Assembly (NCBI RefSeq): GCF_017312725.1 | Contig: NZ_BOPO01000004.1 | Span: 106,341 to 170,340 of the forward strand | DNA: 64,000 nt | From: Actinocatenispora comari | GTDB lineage: Bacteria > Actinomycetota > Actinomycetes > Mycobacteriales > Micromonosporaceae | Direction: 5' to 3' | Shown: piece by piece, positions 26,575 to 34,619 of the stretch | Layout: every line of letters starts with the position of its first letter | Position numbering within the stretch: position 1 is the first letter of the stretch | Made by a program: the position numbers and the translations under genes | The notes under the pieces: generated by a model | What the model was told of the DNA's origin: nothing | What the model saw: only the letters and a program-made list of their open reading frames with translations | The model's database searches: none

Positions 26575-27332
26575 CCGCACGCACGCTCAGCGACACCGGG
26601 GTGATGCTCGGCCGCTCGATGCGGCACATCACCCGCAGCCTGGACACCATCATCACCGTCACGATCATGCCGATCGGGTTCATGCTGCTGTTCGTCTTCG
26701 TGTTCGGCGGCGCGATCCAGGCCGGCACCGACCACTACGTCAACTACCTGATGCCGGGCATCCTGCTGATCGCGATCGCGAGCGGCATCTCGTACACCGC
26801 CTTCCGGCTGTTCAACGATCTGAAGGGCGGCATCTTCGAACGGTTCCATTCGATGCCGATCGCCCGCTCGTCGGTGCTGTGGGGCCACGTACTGACCTCG
26901 CTGGTGTCCAACCTGGTCTCGGTGGCGGTCATCATCGGGGTCGGCTTCGCCATCGGGTTCCGCACCTCGGCCGGGGTGCTGGCCTGGCTCGCCGTGGTCG
27001 GCATCCTGGTGCTGTTCACCCTCGCGCTGACCTGGATCGCGGTGATCGCCGGGCTGTCCGCGTCGTCCCCGGACGGGGCGACCGCGTTCTCCTACCCGAT
27101 CATCTTCCTGCCGTTCGTCAGCTCGGCGTTCGTGCCCACCGACTCGATGCCCGGCCCGGTCCGGGCGTTCGCGGAGAACCAGCCGGTGACCTCGATCGTG
27201 AACGCGCTGCGGGCGCTGCTGGAGCGCCAGCCGGTCGGCCACGACATCTGGATCGCGCTCGCCTGGTGCGTCGGCATCCTGCTCGCCGCGTACGCCGCGG
27301 CGATGGTCGTCTACCGGCGCAAGTTCGCCTGA
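26571..27332 (+). CDS. ABC-2 type transporter permease (DrrB type)
   Basis: A 253-residue integral membrane protein with about six helices, MTARTLSDTGVMLGRSMRHI at the start. FLPFVSSAFVPTDSMPGPVR is the conserved exporter loop, followed by ENQPVTSIVNALRALLERQP. It is coupled to the ATPase by a 4-bp ATGA overlap. Together they probably export a lipophilic compound; the RHH and DUF4097 proteins are the operon partners. Confidence 0.92.
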   Translation: MTARTLSDTGVMLGRSMRHITRSLDTIITVTIMPIGFMLLFVFVFGGAIQAGTDHYVNYLMPGILLIAIASGISYTAFRLFNDLKGGIFERFHSMPIARSSVLWGHVLTSLVSNLVSVAVIIGVGFAIGFRTSAGVLAWLAVVGILVLFTLALTWIAVIAGLSASSPDGATAFSYPIIFLPFVSSAFVPTDSMPGPVRAFAENQPVTSIVNALRALLERQPVGHDIWIALAWCVGILLAAYAAAMVVYRRKFA

Positions 27333-27340
27333 GCACAGCC

Positions 27341-27380
27341 GAAACCGGCCGCACCGAGACCCTTCGGTACGGCCGGTTTC
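27341..27380. terminator. Bidirectional hairpin terminator
   Basis: GAAACCGGCCG pairs with CGGCCGGTTTC, extended inside by CCGA/TCGG, in the 73-bp gap between the convergent permease and dehydrogenase genes. Confidence 0.8.
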
Positions 27381-27405
27381 ACCGTGCCAGTGTCCGCGTC
27401 GCGGC

Positions 27406-30222
27406 TCAGCGGTCCGCGGCGTCGCGCTCGTCGAGCAGCTCGGCCAGGTGCCGGCCGGAGCGATCGGCGAGGTCGGCCAGTTGGGTACGGCAGGAGAAGC
27501 CGTCGGCGAGCAGCACGGTGTCGTCGGCGGCGTCGCGGACCGCGGGCAGCAGCGCGGACTCGGCCACCGCGACCGACACCTCGTAGTGGCCGCGTTCCAT
27601 CCCGAAGTTGCCGGCCAGGCCGCAGCAGCCGCCGACCGAGCGCACCGCCGCGCCGGCCCGTTCCAGCAGCGCCCGGTCGGCGTCCCAGCCCATGACCGCG
27701 TGCTGGTGGCAGTGCGGCTGGGCGAGCACCTCGACTCCGGACAGGTCCGGCGGCCGCCAGCCGGGCCGCTCGCCGAGCAGCTCGGCGAGCGTGTGGCTGG
27801 CGTCCGCGACCCGGCGGGCGACGTCGTGGTCGAGCAGCTCCACCGCGTCGCCGCGCAGCACCGCGGTGCACGACGGCTCCAGCCCCACGATCGGTACGCC
27901 GGCGCGGGCGTGCGGCGCGAGGTGGGCCACCGAGCGGCGCAGGATGCGCTTCGCCGCGTCCAGCTGGCCGGTGGAGATCCAGGTCAGCCCGCAGCACAGG
28001 CCCGGATCCGACAGCCGCACCGCGAACCCGGCCCGCTCCAGCACCCGGACCGCGGCCGCACCGACCGCCGGGGAGAAGTGGTTGGTGAACGTGTCCACCC
28101 ACAGCAGCACCGGATCCCCGTCCGTCCGCTGTGGACGGTGGTCGAACCAGTGCCGGAACGTGCGCGCGGCGAACCGCGGCACCGAGCGCCGGGTGTCCAC
28201 CCCGGCCAGCCGCTTCGCCACCGACGCCACCCCGGGCGCGGCCAGCGCGGCGTTCGCCAGCGCCGGCACCCGCGAGGCCAGCCTCGACCACCGCGGCAGC
28301 ATCCCCAGCGTGTAGTGCGACACCGGCCGCAGCCGCCGCCGGTACGACTGGTGCAGCACCTCGGCCTTGTAGCTCGCCATGTCCACCCCGGCCGGGCAGT
28401 CGCTCGCGCATCCCTTGCAGGACAGGCACAGATCGAGCGCCTCGTGCACCTCCGGCGAGCGCCAGCCGTCGCGCACCACCGTGCCGTTCAGCATCTCCTG
28501 CAGCACCCGGGACCGGCCCCGGGTCGAGTCCTTCTCGTCCCGGGTCGCCACGTACGACGGGCACATCACGCCACCGCCGCCGGTGTTGTCGGCCCGGCAG
28601 ACCCCCACCCCGGTACACCGGTGCACCGCGGTCCCGAAGTCGCCGTGGTCGTGCCGGTACGCCAGCGCCAGCGGCTCGGTGACCCGGCGGGCGGCCGGTA
28701 CCCGCAGGTCGGCGTCGACCGGGCTGGGCCGCACGATCACCCCGGGGTTGAGCACGCCGTCCGGGTCGAACACGTCCTTGACCGCGGCGAACGCCGACAG
28801 CGCGGCCGGCGAGTACATCAGCGGCAGCAGCTCGCCGCGGGCCCGCCCGTCCCCGTGCTCGCCGGACATCGACCCGCCGTAGGAGGCGACCAGCTTCGCC
28901 GCCTCGGTCAGGAACTCCCGGAACCGGCGCACCCCGGACTCGCCCTCGGACAGCGGAAAGTCGATCCGCACGTGCAGGCAGCCGTCGCCGAAGTGCCCGT
29001 ACGGCATGCCGGACAGGCCCTGCGCGGCCAGCAGCTCGTCGAACTCGCGCAGGTACCCGCCGAGCTTCTCCGGCGGCACCGCCGAGTCCTCCCAGCCCGC
29101 GTACGCCGGGCGGTTGTCCACCGAGCGCTGGGACAGCGCGGCGCCCGCCTCCCGGATCCGCCACACCGCCGCCGCGTCCGCCACCACCGCCGCGTCCAGC
29201 GCACCGGCGTCGGCGATCAGCGCGGCCGCGGCCGCCTCCAGCTCCGCCGGGGACTCGCCGGCCAGCTCGGCGAACAGCCAGCCCTCCCCGGCCGGCAGCG
29301 GCGGTACGGCGCCCGCACCGCGCCGGGTGCGCACCACGTCGACGATCCGGATGTCGAGGCCCTCCAGCGCGATCGGCTGGTGCGGCAGCAGCCCCGGTAC
29401 CGCGTCGGCGGCCTCGGCCATGCTCGGGTAGCCGAGCGCGACCAGGATCGTCGCCGGCGGCACCGGTACCAGCGAGACGGTGCCGCGCAGCAGCACCGCG
29501 CAGCCCCCCTCGGTACCGACCAGGGCGCGCGCCACGTCGAAGTCGTGCTCCGGCAGCAGGTGCTCGAGCGAGTAGCCGGACACCTGCCGGCCGAACCGGC
29601 CCAGCTCGGTACGGATGGTGGCCAGGTGCTCCCGGGTGACCCGGTGCAGCGCGGTCAGCAGCGGCGAGGACGCCGGGTCGGCGCCCCGGGTCGCGGTGAG
29701 CCGCTCCCCGGTACCGGCCAGCACGTCGAGGTCGAGCACGCTGTCCGCGGTCCGCCCGTACGCCAGGGCGCGGGAGCCGCAGGAGTTGTTGCCGATCATG
29801 CCGCCGAACGTGCAGCGGCTGTGCGTCGACGGTTCCGGCCCGAACCGCAGCCGGTGCGCCGCGACCTCGCGCTGCAGCTGGTCGAGCACCACGCCGGGCT
29901 GCACCACGGCGGTACGGGCGTCCGGATCGACCGACTCGATCCGGTTCAGGTGCCGGGAGAAGTCGAGCACCAGACCGGTGCCGACCGCGTTGCCGGCGAT
30001 CGAGGTACCGGCGCCACGGGCGGTCAGCGGTACCCCCAGCTCGCGGCAGACCGACAGCACCGCGGCGACCTCGTCGGTGTGCCGGGGGAAGGCCACCGCC
30101 GCCGGCGGCACCCGGTACAGCGAGGCGTCGGTGGAGTACTCGGCGCGGCGGCGGGCGGAGGCGTCCACCTCGGGCACCCCGGCCCGCGCCAGCGCCGCCA
30201 CCAGATCCTGCGTCTCGACCAT
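27406..30222 (-). CDS. FAD-linked/Fe-S 2-hydroxyacid dehydrogenase (D-lactate/D-2-hydroxyglutarate type)
   Basis: A 938-residue fusion of two enzyme parts. The N-terminal FAD_binding_4 domain has PLTARGAGTSIAGNAVGTGL near residue 60 and GGMIGNNSCGSRALAYGRTA, followed by an FAD oxidase C-terminal domain. The second half carries Fe-S ligands (CTGVGVCRAD, CLSCKGCASDCPAGVD near 600) and two CCG domains (CCGLTWIS near 740, CCGLAGNFG near 862). The layout resembles the YdiJ-type D-2-hydroxyglutarate dehydrogenase, which passes electrons from a 2-hydroxyacid to the respiratory chain. A GGAGG site fixes the ATG at 30222. The exact substrate is not decidable. Confidence 0.9.
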   Translation of the reverse strand: MVETQDLVAALARAGVPEVDASARRRAEYSTDASLYRVPPAAVAFPRHTDEVAAVLSVCRELGVPLTARGAGTSIAGNAVGTGLVLDFSRHLNRIESVDPDARTAVVQPGVVLDQLQREVAAHRLRFGPEPSTHSRCTFGGMIGNNSCGSRALAYGRTADSVLDLDVLAGTGERLTATRGADPASSPLLTALHRVTREHLATIRTELGRFGRQVSGYSLEHLLPEHDFDVARALVGTEGGCAVLLRGTVSLVPVPPATILVALGYPSMAEAADAVPGLLPHQPIALEGLDIRIVDVVRTRRGAGAVPPLPAGEGWLFAELAGESPAELEAAAAALIADAGALDAAVVADAAAVWRIREAGAALSQRSVDNRPAYAGWEDSAVPPEKLGGYLREFDELLAAQGLSGMPYGHFGDGCLHVRIDFPLSEGESGVRRFREFLTEAAKLVASYGGSMSGEHGDGRARGELLPLMYSPAALSAFAAVKDVFDPDGVLNPGVIVRPSPVDADLRVPAARRVTEPLALAYRHDHGDFGTAVHRCTGVGVCRADNTGGGGVMCPSYVATRDEKDSTRGRSRVLQEMLNGTVVRDGWRSPEVHEALDLCLSCKGCASDCPAGVDMASYKAEVLHQSYRRRLRPVSHYTLGMLPRWSRLASRVPALANAALAAPGVASVAKRLAGVDTRRSVPRFAARTFRHWFDHRPQRTDGDPVLLWVDTFTNHFSPAVGAAAVRVLERAGFAVRLSDPGLCCGLTWISTGQLDAAKRILRRSVAHLAPHARAGVPIVGLEPSCTAVLRGDAVELLDHDVARRVADASHTLAELLGERPGWRPPDLSGVEVLAQPHCHQHAVMGWDADRALLERAGAAVRSVGGCCGLAGNFGMERGHYEVSVAVAESALLPAVRDAADDTVLLADGFSCRTQLADLADRSGRHLAELLDERDAADR

Positions 30223-30469
30223 CCCGCCATCCTCCCCCACCGGGAACGACGGGCCTCGGCAGGTAACCACCCATCCCACGCTGCGGGGCGCCCGCCCGGG
30301 CCGTACCGACGCCCGCTGCGACTGCAACCCGCGCCGGGCGGCCGAAACGGCGCTCGGTCCGACAAATCGCGTTGCCAGCGCGCCATCGGCTCGGCATCCT
30401 CGTACCGACCCGCCGCGCCGCCGGACACGCAGCACCGGCGCCCGGCCGTACCGACTTCAGGAGCCCGTC

Positions 30470-31657
30470 ATGTCGTACTCGTTGCTGCCCGGCACCGCCG
30501 CGCCGGTGCGCATGTGGACCGATCCGTCCACTGTGGACAACGGTGCCCTGCGCCAGCTGCGCAACATCGGCGCTCTGCCGTGGGTGCACGGGATCGCGGT
30601 GATGCCGGACGTGCACCTGGGCAAGGGTGCGACGGTCGGCTCGGTGATCGCGATGCGGCAGGCGGTGGCGCCGGCCGCGGTCGGTGTCGACATCGGGTGC
30701 GGGATGTCCGCGGTGCGCACCTCGCTGACCGCCGCGCAACTGCCGGACGACCTCCGTTCGCTGCGCTCGGCGCTGGAGGCGGCCGTACCGGTCGGCTTCG
30801 CCGCGCACGACGAGCCGGTCGATCCGCACCGGCTGTGGGGCGTACCGACCGCGGGCTGGGCGGAGTTCTGGCGCCGGTTCGACGACCTGCACCCGGGGGT
30901 GCAGAACCGGCAGGCACGAGCGATGAAGCAGCTCGGCACGCTGGGTGGCGGGAATCACTTTGGTGAGCTTTGTATAGATACGTCGGATTCGGTCTGGCTG
31001 CTGCTGCACTCCGGCTCCCGCAACATCGGCAAGGAGCTCGCCGAGCGGCACATGGCGGTGGCCCGCAAGCTGCCGCACAACGCCGACCTGCCCGACCGCG
31101 ACCTCGCGGTGTTCGTCGCCGGTACGCCGGAGATGGCCGCCTACCGTCGCGACCTGTACTGGGCCCAGGAGTACGCCCGGCGCAACCGGGAGCTGATGCT
31201 GGCGCTGATCTGCGGCGTGCTGCGCACCGAACTGCCCGGTGTCCGGTTCGACGAGCCGATCTCCTGCCACCACAACTACGTGGCCGAGGAGACGTACGAC
31301 GGGGTGGAGCTGCTGGTGACCCGCAAGGGCGCGATCCGCGCCGGCCGCGGCGAGCTCGGCATCATCCCCGGCTCGATGGGCACCGGCTCGTACATCGTGC
31401 GGGGCCTGGGCAACGCCGACGCGTTCCTGTCCGCCTCGCACGGCGCGGGCCGCCGGATGAGCCGCACCAAGGCGAAGCAGCTCTACACCGAGGCGGACCT
31501 CGCCGCGCAGACGGCTGGCATCGAGTGCCGCAAGGACGCCGGCGTCGTGGACGAGATCCCGGCCGCGTACAAGGATCTGGATCAGGTCATGGCGCAGCAG
31601 TCGGACCTGGTCGAGGTGGTCCAGCGGCTGCGCCAGGTGCTCTGCATCAAGGGCTGA
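30470..31657 (+). CDS. rtcB: RNA ligase RtcB (tRNA-splicing ligase family)
   Basis: A 395-residue GTP- and Mn-dependent RNA ligase that joins 2',3'-cyclic phosphate ends to 5'-OH ends. The metal and guanylylation motifs are intact: MPDVHLGKGATVGSV near 45, VDIGCGM with the metal-binding Cys near 75, LGGGNHFGELC near 159, HSGSRNIGKEL, CHHNYV, PGSMGTGSYIVRG, and SHGAGRRMSR, which carries the guanylylated His region near 322. CAGGAG precedes the ATG. No archease or RtcA gene is adjacent. An unusually AT-rich codon run lies at 30951-30985 inside the gene. It is followed directly by a TnpB element. Confidence 0.95.
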   Translation: MSYSLLPGTAAPVRMWTDPSTVDNGALRQLRNIGALPWVHGIAVMPDVHLGKGATVGSVIAMRQAVAPAAVGVDIGCGMSAVRTSLTAAQLPDDLRSLRSALEAAVPVGFAAHDEPVDPHRLWGVPTAGWAEFWRRFDDLHPGVQNRQARAMKQLGTLGGGNHFGELCIDTSDSVWLLLHSGSRNIGKELAERHMAVARKLPHNADLPDRDLAVFVAGTPEMAAYRRDLYWAQEYARRNRELMLALICGVLRTELPGVRFDEPISCHHNYVAEETYDGVELLVTRKGAIRAGRGELGIIPGSMGTGSYIVRGLGNADAFLSASHGAGRRMSRTKAKQLYTEADLAAQTAGIECRKDAGVVDEIPAAYKDLDQVMAQQSDLVEVVQRLRQVLCIKG

Positions 31658-32957
31658 CCGGCCGAGCCGACGTGGTCCCCGTCGTCGTCGTGGTAACCCC
31701 AGTCGAATTGACGTCCTCTCCGCCTTGAAAGACAAAGATTCCCTCCGCGCCGCGTGTGGAGCATGCGGCGTGCGGGCGGGTTACCGCTTCGCTGCGCTGT
31801 GCCGGCATGGATGCCGGTCTTACCTGCGCTCCACGGTCGTTTGAGTTGTCCCAGCGTCCCTGGGCCAACACGTTGATCGCCGCGTTGACGTCCCGGTCAT
31901 GAACTGCCCCGCACAGGCAGGTCCACGACCGCACATTCAGCGGTTTGGGCCCATCCAGTCGACCGCACATCGAGCACGTCTGCGACGTGGGCGTGAACCG
32001 GTCGATCCGGGCGAAGGTCCGCCCATATCTGGCGGCCTTGTACTCCAACATCGCGATGAAGCTGGCCCATCCTGCATCGTGTACCGACTTCGCCAGCCGA
32101 GTCCGGCCCAGACCGGCCACGCACAGGTCCTCGACATACACCGCTTGGTTGTCGCGGATGATCGCCGTGGACAACTTGTGCTGCCAGTCCCGCCGGCTGT
32201 CGGCCACCCGGGCATGCGCCCGCGCGACCTTCATCACAGCCTTCTTCCGGTTGTTGCTGCCCCGCTGCTTGCGCGAAATAGCCTGTTGCAGCCGTTTCAG
32301 CTTGCGTCCTGCTCGACGCAGGAACCTTGGCGCCGTGACCTTCCTACCATCCGACAACACCGCGAAATGGGTGAGCCCCAGGTCGATGCCCACCTCGGGC
32401 TCGACTGGGGGCAGCGGTTCGTTGGTGACCTGCACGACGAACGAGGCAAAGTACCGGCCCGCCGCGTCTTTGACGATCGTCACCGAGGACGGATCCGCCG
32501 GCAGGGTTCGTGACCAGCGCACCTGCACGTCACCGATCTTCGGCAGCCGCAGCCGACCGTTGTCCAGCACTCTGAAGGAAGCGTTCTTGGTGAACCGGAT
32601 GGCCTGCCGGTTGTCCTTGCGGGAACGAAACCTTGGCCGCGCGACCTTGCGGCCCTTGCGCTGGCCCGAGACTGAGGCAAAGAAGTTGCGGTACGCGGTG
32701 TTCAGATCCGCGAGAGCCTGCTGTAACACCACCGCCGAGACCTCACCCAGCCAGGCACGGGCCTCGGTCTTCTTCGCTGCCGTGATGATCCGCTTGGACA
32801 ACTCTCCATCCGAGACGTATGGCAAACCCTGCTCCCACGCGATCTGCCGTGCGCGCAGTGCGTCGTTGAACACCACCCGGGCACACCCGAACGCCCTCGC
32901 GAACCTTGTCTGCTGGCCAGGCGTCGGGTACACCCGGAAGTTGTAGCGCAACTGCAT
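31647..32957 (-). CDS. tnpB: TnpB/OrfB-type RNA-guided transposon endonuclease (IS200/IS605 superfamily)
   Basis: A 436-residue TnpB, the compact Cas12 relative that cuts DNA guided by an omega RNA. MQLRYNFRVYPTPGQQTRFA is the classic start; ATG 32957 matches the family. The RuvC acidic residues are present: VGIDLGLTHFAVLSDG near 190, AVYVEDLCVAGLGRTRLA near 273, and HDRDVNAAINVLAQG near 353. The zinc ribbon is CSMCGRLDG and CLCGAVHD. No TnpA is nearby, so the element is non-autonomous. The C-terminal tail after GGEDV continues past the likely element end and overlaps the rtcB 3' end by 11 bp. Confidence 0.92.
   Translation of the reverse strand: MQLRYNFRVYPTPGQQTRFARAFGCARVVFNDALRARQIAWEQGLPYVSDGELSKRIITAAKKTEARAWLGEVSAVVLQQALADLNTAYRNFFASVSGQRKGRKVARPRFRSRKDNRQAIRFTKNASFRVLDNGRLRLPKIGDVQVRWSRTLPADPSSVTIVKDAAGRYFASFVVQVTNEPLPPVEPEVGIDLGLTHFAVLSDGRKVTAPRFLRRAGRKLKRLQQAISRKQRGSNNRKKAVMKVARAHARVADSRRDWQHKLSTAIIRDNQAVYVEDLCVAGLGRTRLAKSVHDAGWASFIAMLEYKAARYGRTFARIDRFTPTSQTCSMCGRLDGPKPLNVRSWTCLCGAVHDRDVNAAINVLAQGRWDNSNDRGAQVRPASMPAQRSEAVTRPHAACSTRGAEGIFVFQGGEDVNSTGVTTTTTGTTSARPVSP
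31708..31880 (-). ncRNA. Candidate omega RNA (reRNA) over the tnpB 3' end
   Basis: TnpB guides are made from the 3' end of the gene through the element's right end. Here the minus strand shows a perfect hairpin (CCGGCAT-CC-ATGCCGG), further GC-rich stem-forming sequence, then CAAGGCGGAGAGGACGTCAA at 31727-31708. The last 11 bases, GAGGACGTCAA, are a right-end type I recall from actinomycete IS605-family elements. The guide would be the bases immediately beyond (31707 downward). The fold and boundary are inferred, not measured. Confidence 0.45.
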
Positions 32958-33238
32958 ACCAGGAACCATCCCATCGAGGTGCGACAGAACTCAGAGCATC
33001 CGCACGCGAGGACAAGAGCGGAGCCATCCCGCTCACGGACCCGTGGGCTATGGCGGCCCGCCCAAACGCGAGCCGTCTGGGCTGAACTCTGCCGCCGACT
33101 TCACCAGCACGTCGTTCCAGCTCAACGTATCTGGGAGCCATCAGCGTGAACCTGCGCGCCCACGGTCGATGGGTTTGCTTTCTCGACAGTGAGTACGTCC
33201 CGCGGGCAGTTGAACGGTGTTCGTACCGGTGAAGCAAT

Positions 33239-34450
33239 TTAGGGGGCGGCCGGTGCCGGATGGTCCGGCAGGTCGATCGCGTTCACCGCCTTGTCCATCC
33301 CGCCCATCATCAGGCTGCCGCCGGGCAGCTTGGTCATCATCCGCATCGACCAGTCCCGCAACCGGATGCCGCGCGTGGTGGCGGGCAGGAAACCCTTGAC
33401 CCCGCCCGGCATCGGCTTCCGGTTCGCCGCCACGTAGCCGGCCATCCGCGCCTGGTACGCGCCGAACGCGGTGCGGTGGTCGCCGCCGGCCGCGGCGAGC
33501 TCGCCGGCCAGCACGTACGCACCGACGATCGCCATCGAGGTGCCCATCCCGACCGAGCCGGCGAAGCACGAGTCGCCGAGCAGGATCACCCGGCCCGTGT
33601 ACCAGCGGTCCATCTCGACCTTGCCGACCCGGTCGAAGTAGAAGTCGGGCGCGTCGGCCATCGAGGCGAGCAGTTCCGGCACCTGCCAGCCCTCGCCGGC
33701 GAAGGTGCGGGCCACGATCGCCTTCTGCGCCTCGACGTCGCGCCGGTCGTAGCCGATCGGGTCGCAGGCGAAGTGGAACATCGCCCGCGCCTCGCCGTGC
33801 GCCGGGTACAGCAGCACGTTGCGGCCGCCGGTGGTGCCGTTGCCGGCCGGCATCGAGTACATCAGCTCCCAGCCGTCCAGCCGCAGCGAGGTGCGCGCGG
33901 TGAACACGGCCCGGTGGTACCCGGAGTCGGCCATTCGCCACTCGTCGGCGCGAAACGCGATCCGCCGGGTCGCCGAGAAGATCCCGTCCGCGCCGACCAC
34001 CAGGTCGAACCGGCGCGCACCGGCCCGCTCGAACGTCACGTCGACCCCGTCGGTGTGCTGGTCCAGGGCGGTGATCGTGTCGTCGAACAGGTACTCCACC
34101 CCGTCGCTCGCGTCGACCAGGATCCTCGACAGGTCGGCGCGCAGGATCTCCAGGTCGGCGACGATGCCGCCGGAGTCACCGAACGCCTCCGCCGAGATCT
34201 CGGTGGTGCGCCGGTTGCGTTCGTCCACGTTGGCGATGCCCCGGGTACCGGTGTGCGCGGCACGCACCACGTCCATCAGCCCCATCCGCTCGATCACGGT
34301 ACGGGCGGCGCCGCGCACGTCGATGCCCTGCCCGCCGGGCCGCAGCGCCGGCGCCCGCTCGACCACCGTGACCTCCATCCCGTACCGGCGCAGCCAGTAC
34401 GCGAGGGCCGGGCCGGCGATGCTCGCCCCGCTGATCAACACCTGGGTCAT
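33239..34450 (-). CDS. FAD-dependent monooxygenase
   Basis: A 403-residue aromatic-hydroxylase-type flavoprotein. The N-terminal Rossmann motif is MTQVLISGASIAGPALAYWL (GxSxxG variant), with ERAPALRPGGQGIDVRG following. The DG motif is FDLVVGADGIFSATRRIAF near 165, and the GD motif is VILLGDSCFAGSVGMGTSMA near 295. Such enzymes hydroxylate or epoxidise aromatic and polyketide substrates, often for antibiotic inactivation (TetX-like). It is divergent from a GntR-TetR hybrid regulator. GGGAGC precedes ATG 34450. Confidence 0.9.
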   Translation of the reverse strand: MTQVLISGASIAGPALAYWLRRYGMEVTVVERAPALRPGGQGIDVRGAARTVIERMGLMDVVRAAHTGTRGIANVDERNRRTTEISAEAFGDSGGIVADLEILRADLSRILVDASDGVEYLFDDTITALDQHTDGVDVTFERAGARRFDLVVGADGIFSATRRIAFRADEWRMADSGYHRAVFTARTSLRLDGWELMYSMPAGNGTTGGRNVLLYPAHGEARAMFHFACDPIGYDRRDVEAQKAIVARTFAGEGWQVPELLASMADAPDFYFDRVGKVEMDRWYTGRVILLGDSCFAGSVGMGTSMAIVGAYVLAGELAAAGGDHRTAFGAYQARMAGYVAANRKPMPGGVKGFLPATTRGIRLRDWSMRMMTKLPGGSLMMGGMDKAVNAIDLPDHPAPAAP

Positions 34451-34500
34451 GGTTCGGCTCCCTCGTCCGTACGGCCCGCCGGTCGCGTGCCGCCGTCTCA

Positions 34501-34511
34501 GTACACTGTAC
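34501..34511. promoter_or_regulatory. Short palindrome upstream of the monooxygenase gene
   Basis: GTACA-C-TGTAC, a perfect 5+1+5 palindrome 51 bp before the monooxygenase ATG, at a normal place for an operator over its promoter. It differs from the CACTAGTG sites near the regulator, so it could bind another factor. Confidence 0.4.
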
Positions 34512-34567
34512 ATACACCTGGGCACGGCGCAGAAGCGGTGTGGTTGAGCCAGAATCATGATGCTCGA

Positions 34568-34610
34568 CGCACTAGTGCACCAGGAGAGTATGATCCAGTG
34601 CACTAGTGCG
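34568..34610. promoter_or_regulatory. Paired palindromic operator around the regulator's -10 box
   Basis: CGCACTAGTGCAC (34568-34580) and its exact complement GTGCACTAGTGCG (34598-34610) flank a TATGAT -10-like box at 34589-34594. Each arm is itself a palindrome (GCACTAGTGC). The right arm ends at the GGAGG ribosome site of the GntR-TetR gene. This is a near-ideal autorepression site. Confidence 0.75.
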
Positions 34611-34619
34611 GAGGTGGCG

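Noticed and set aside
32743..33237. Minus-strand frame upstream of tnpB as a possible TnpA or serine recombinase
   Set aside because: No Y1 transposase HUH motif or serine-recombinase motif; part of it is a shadow of tnpB.
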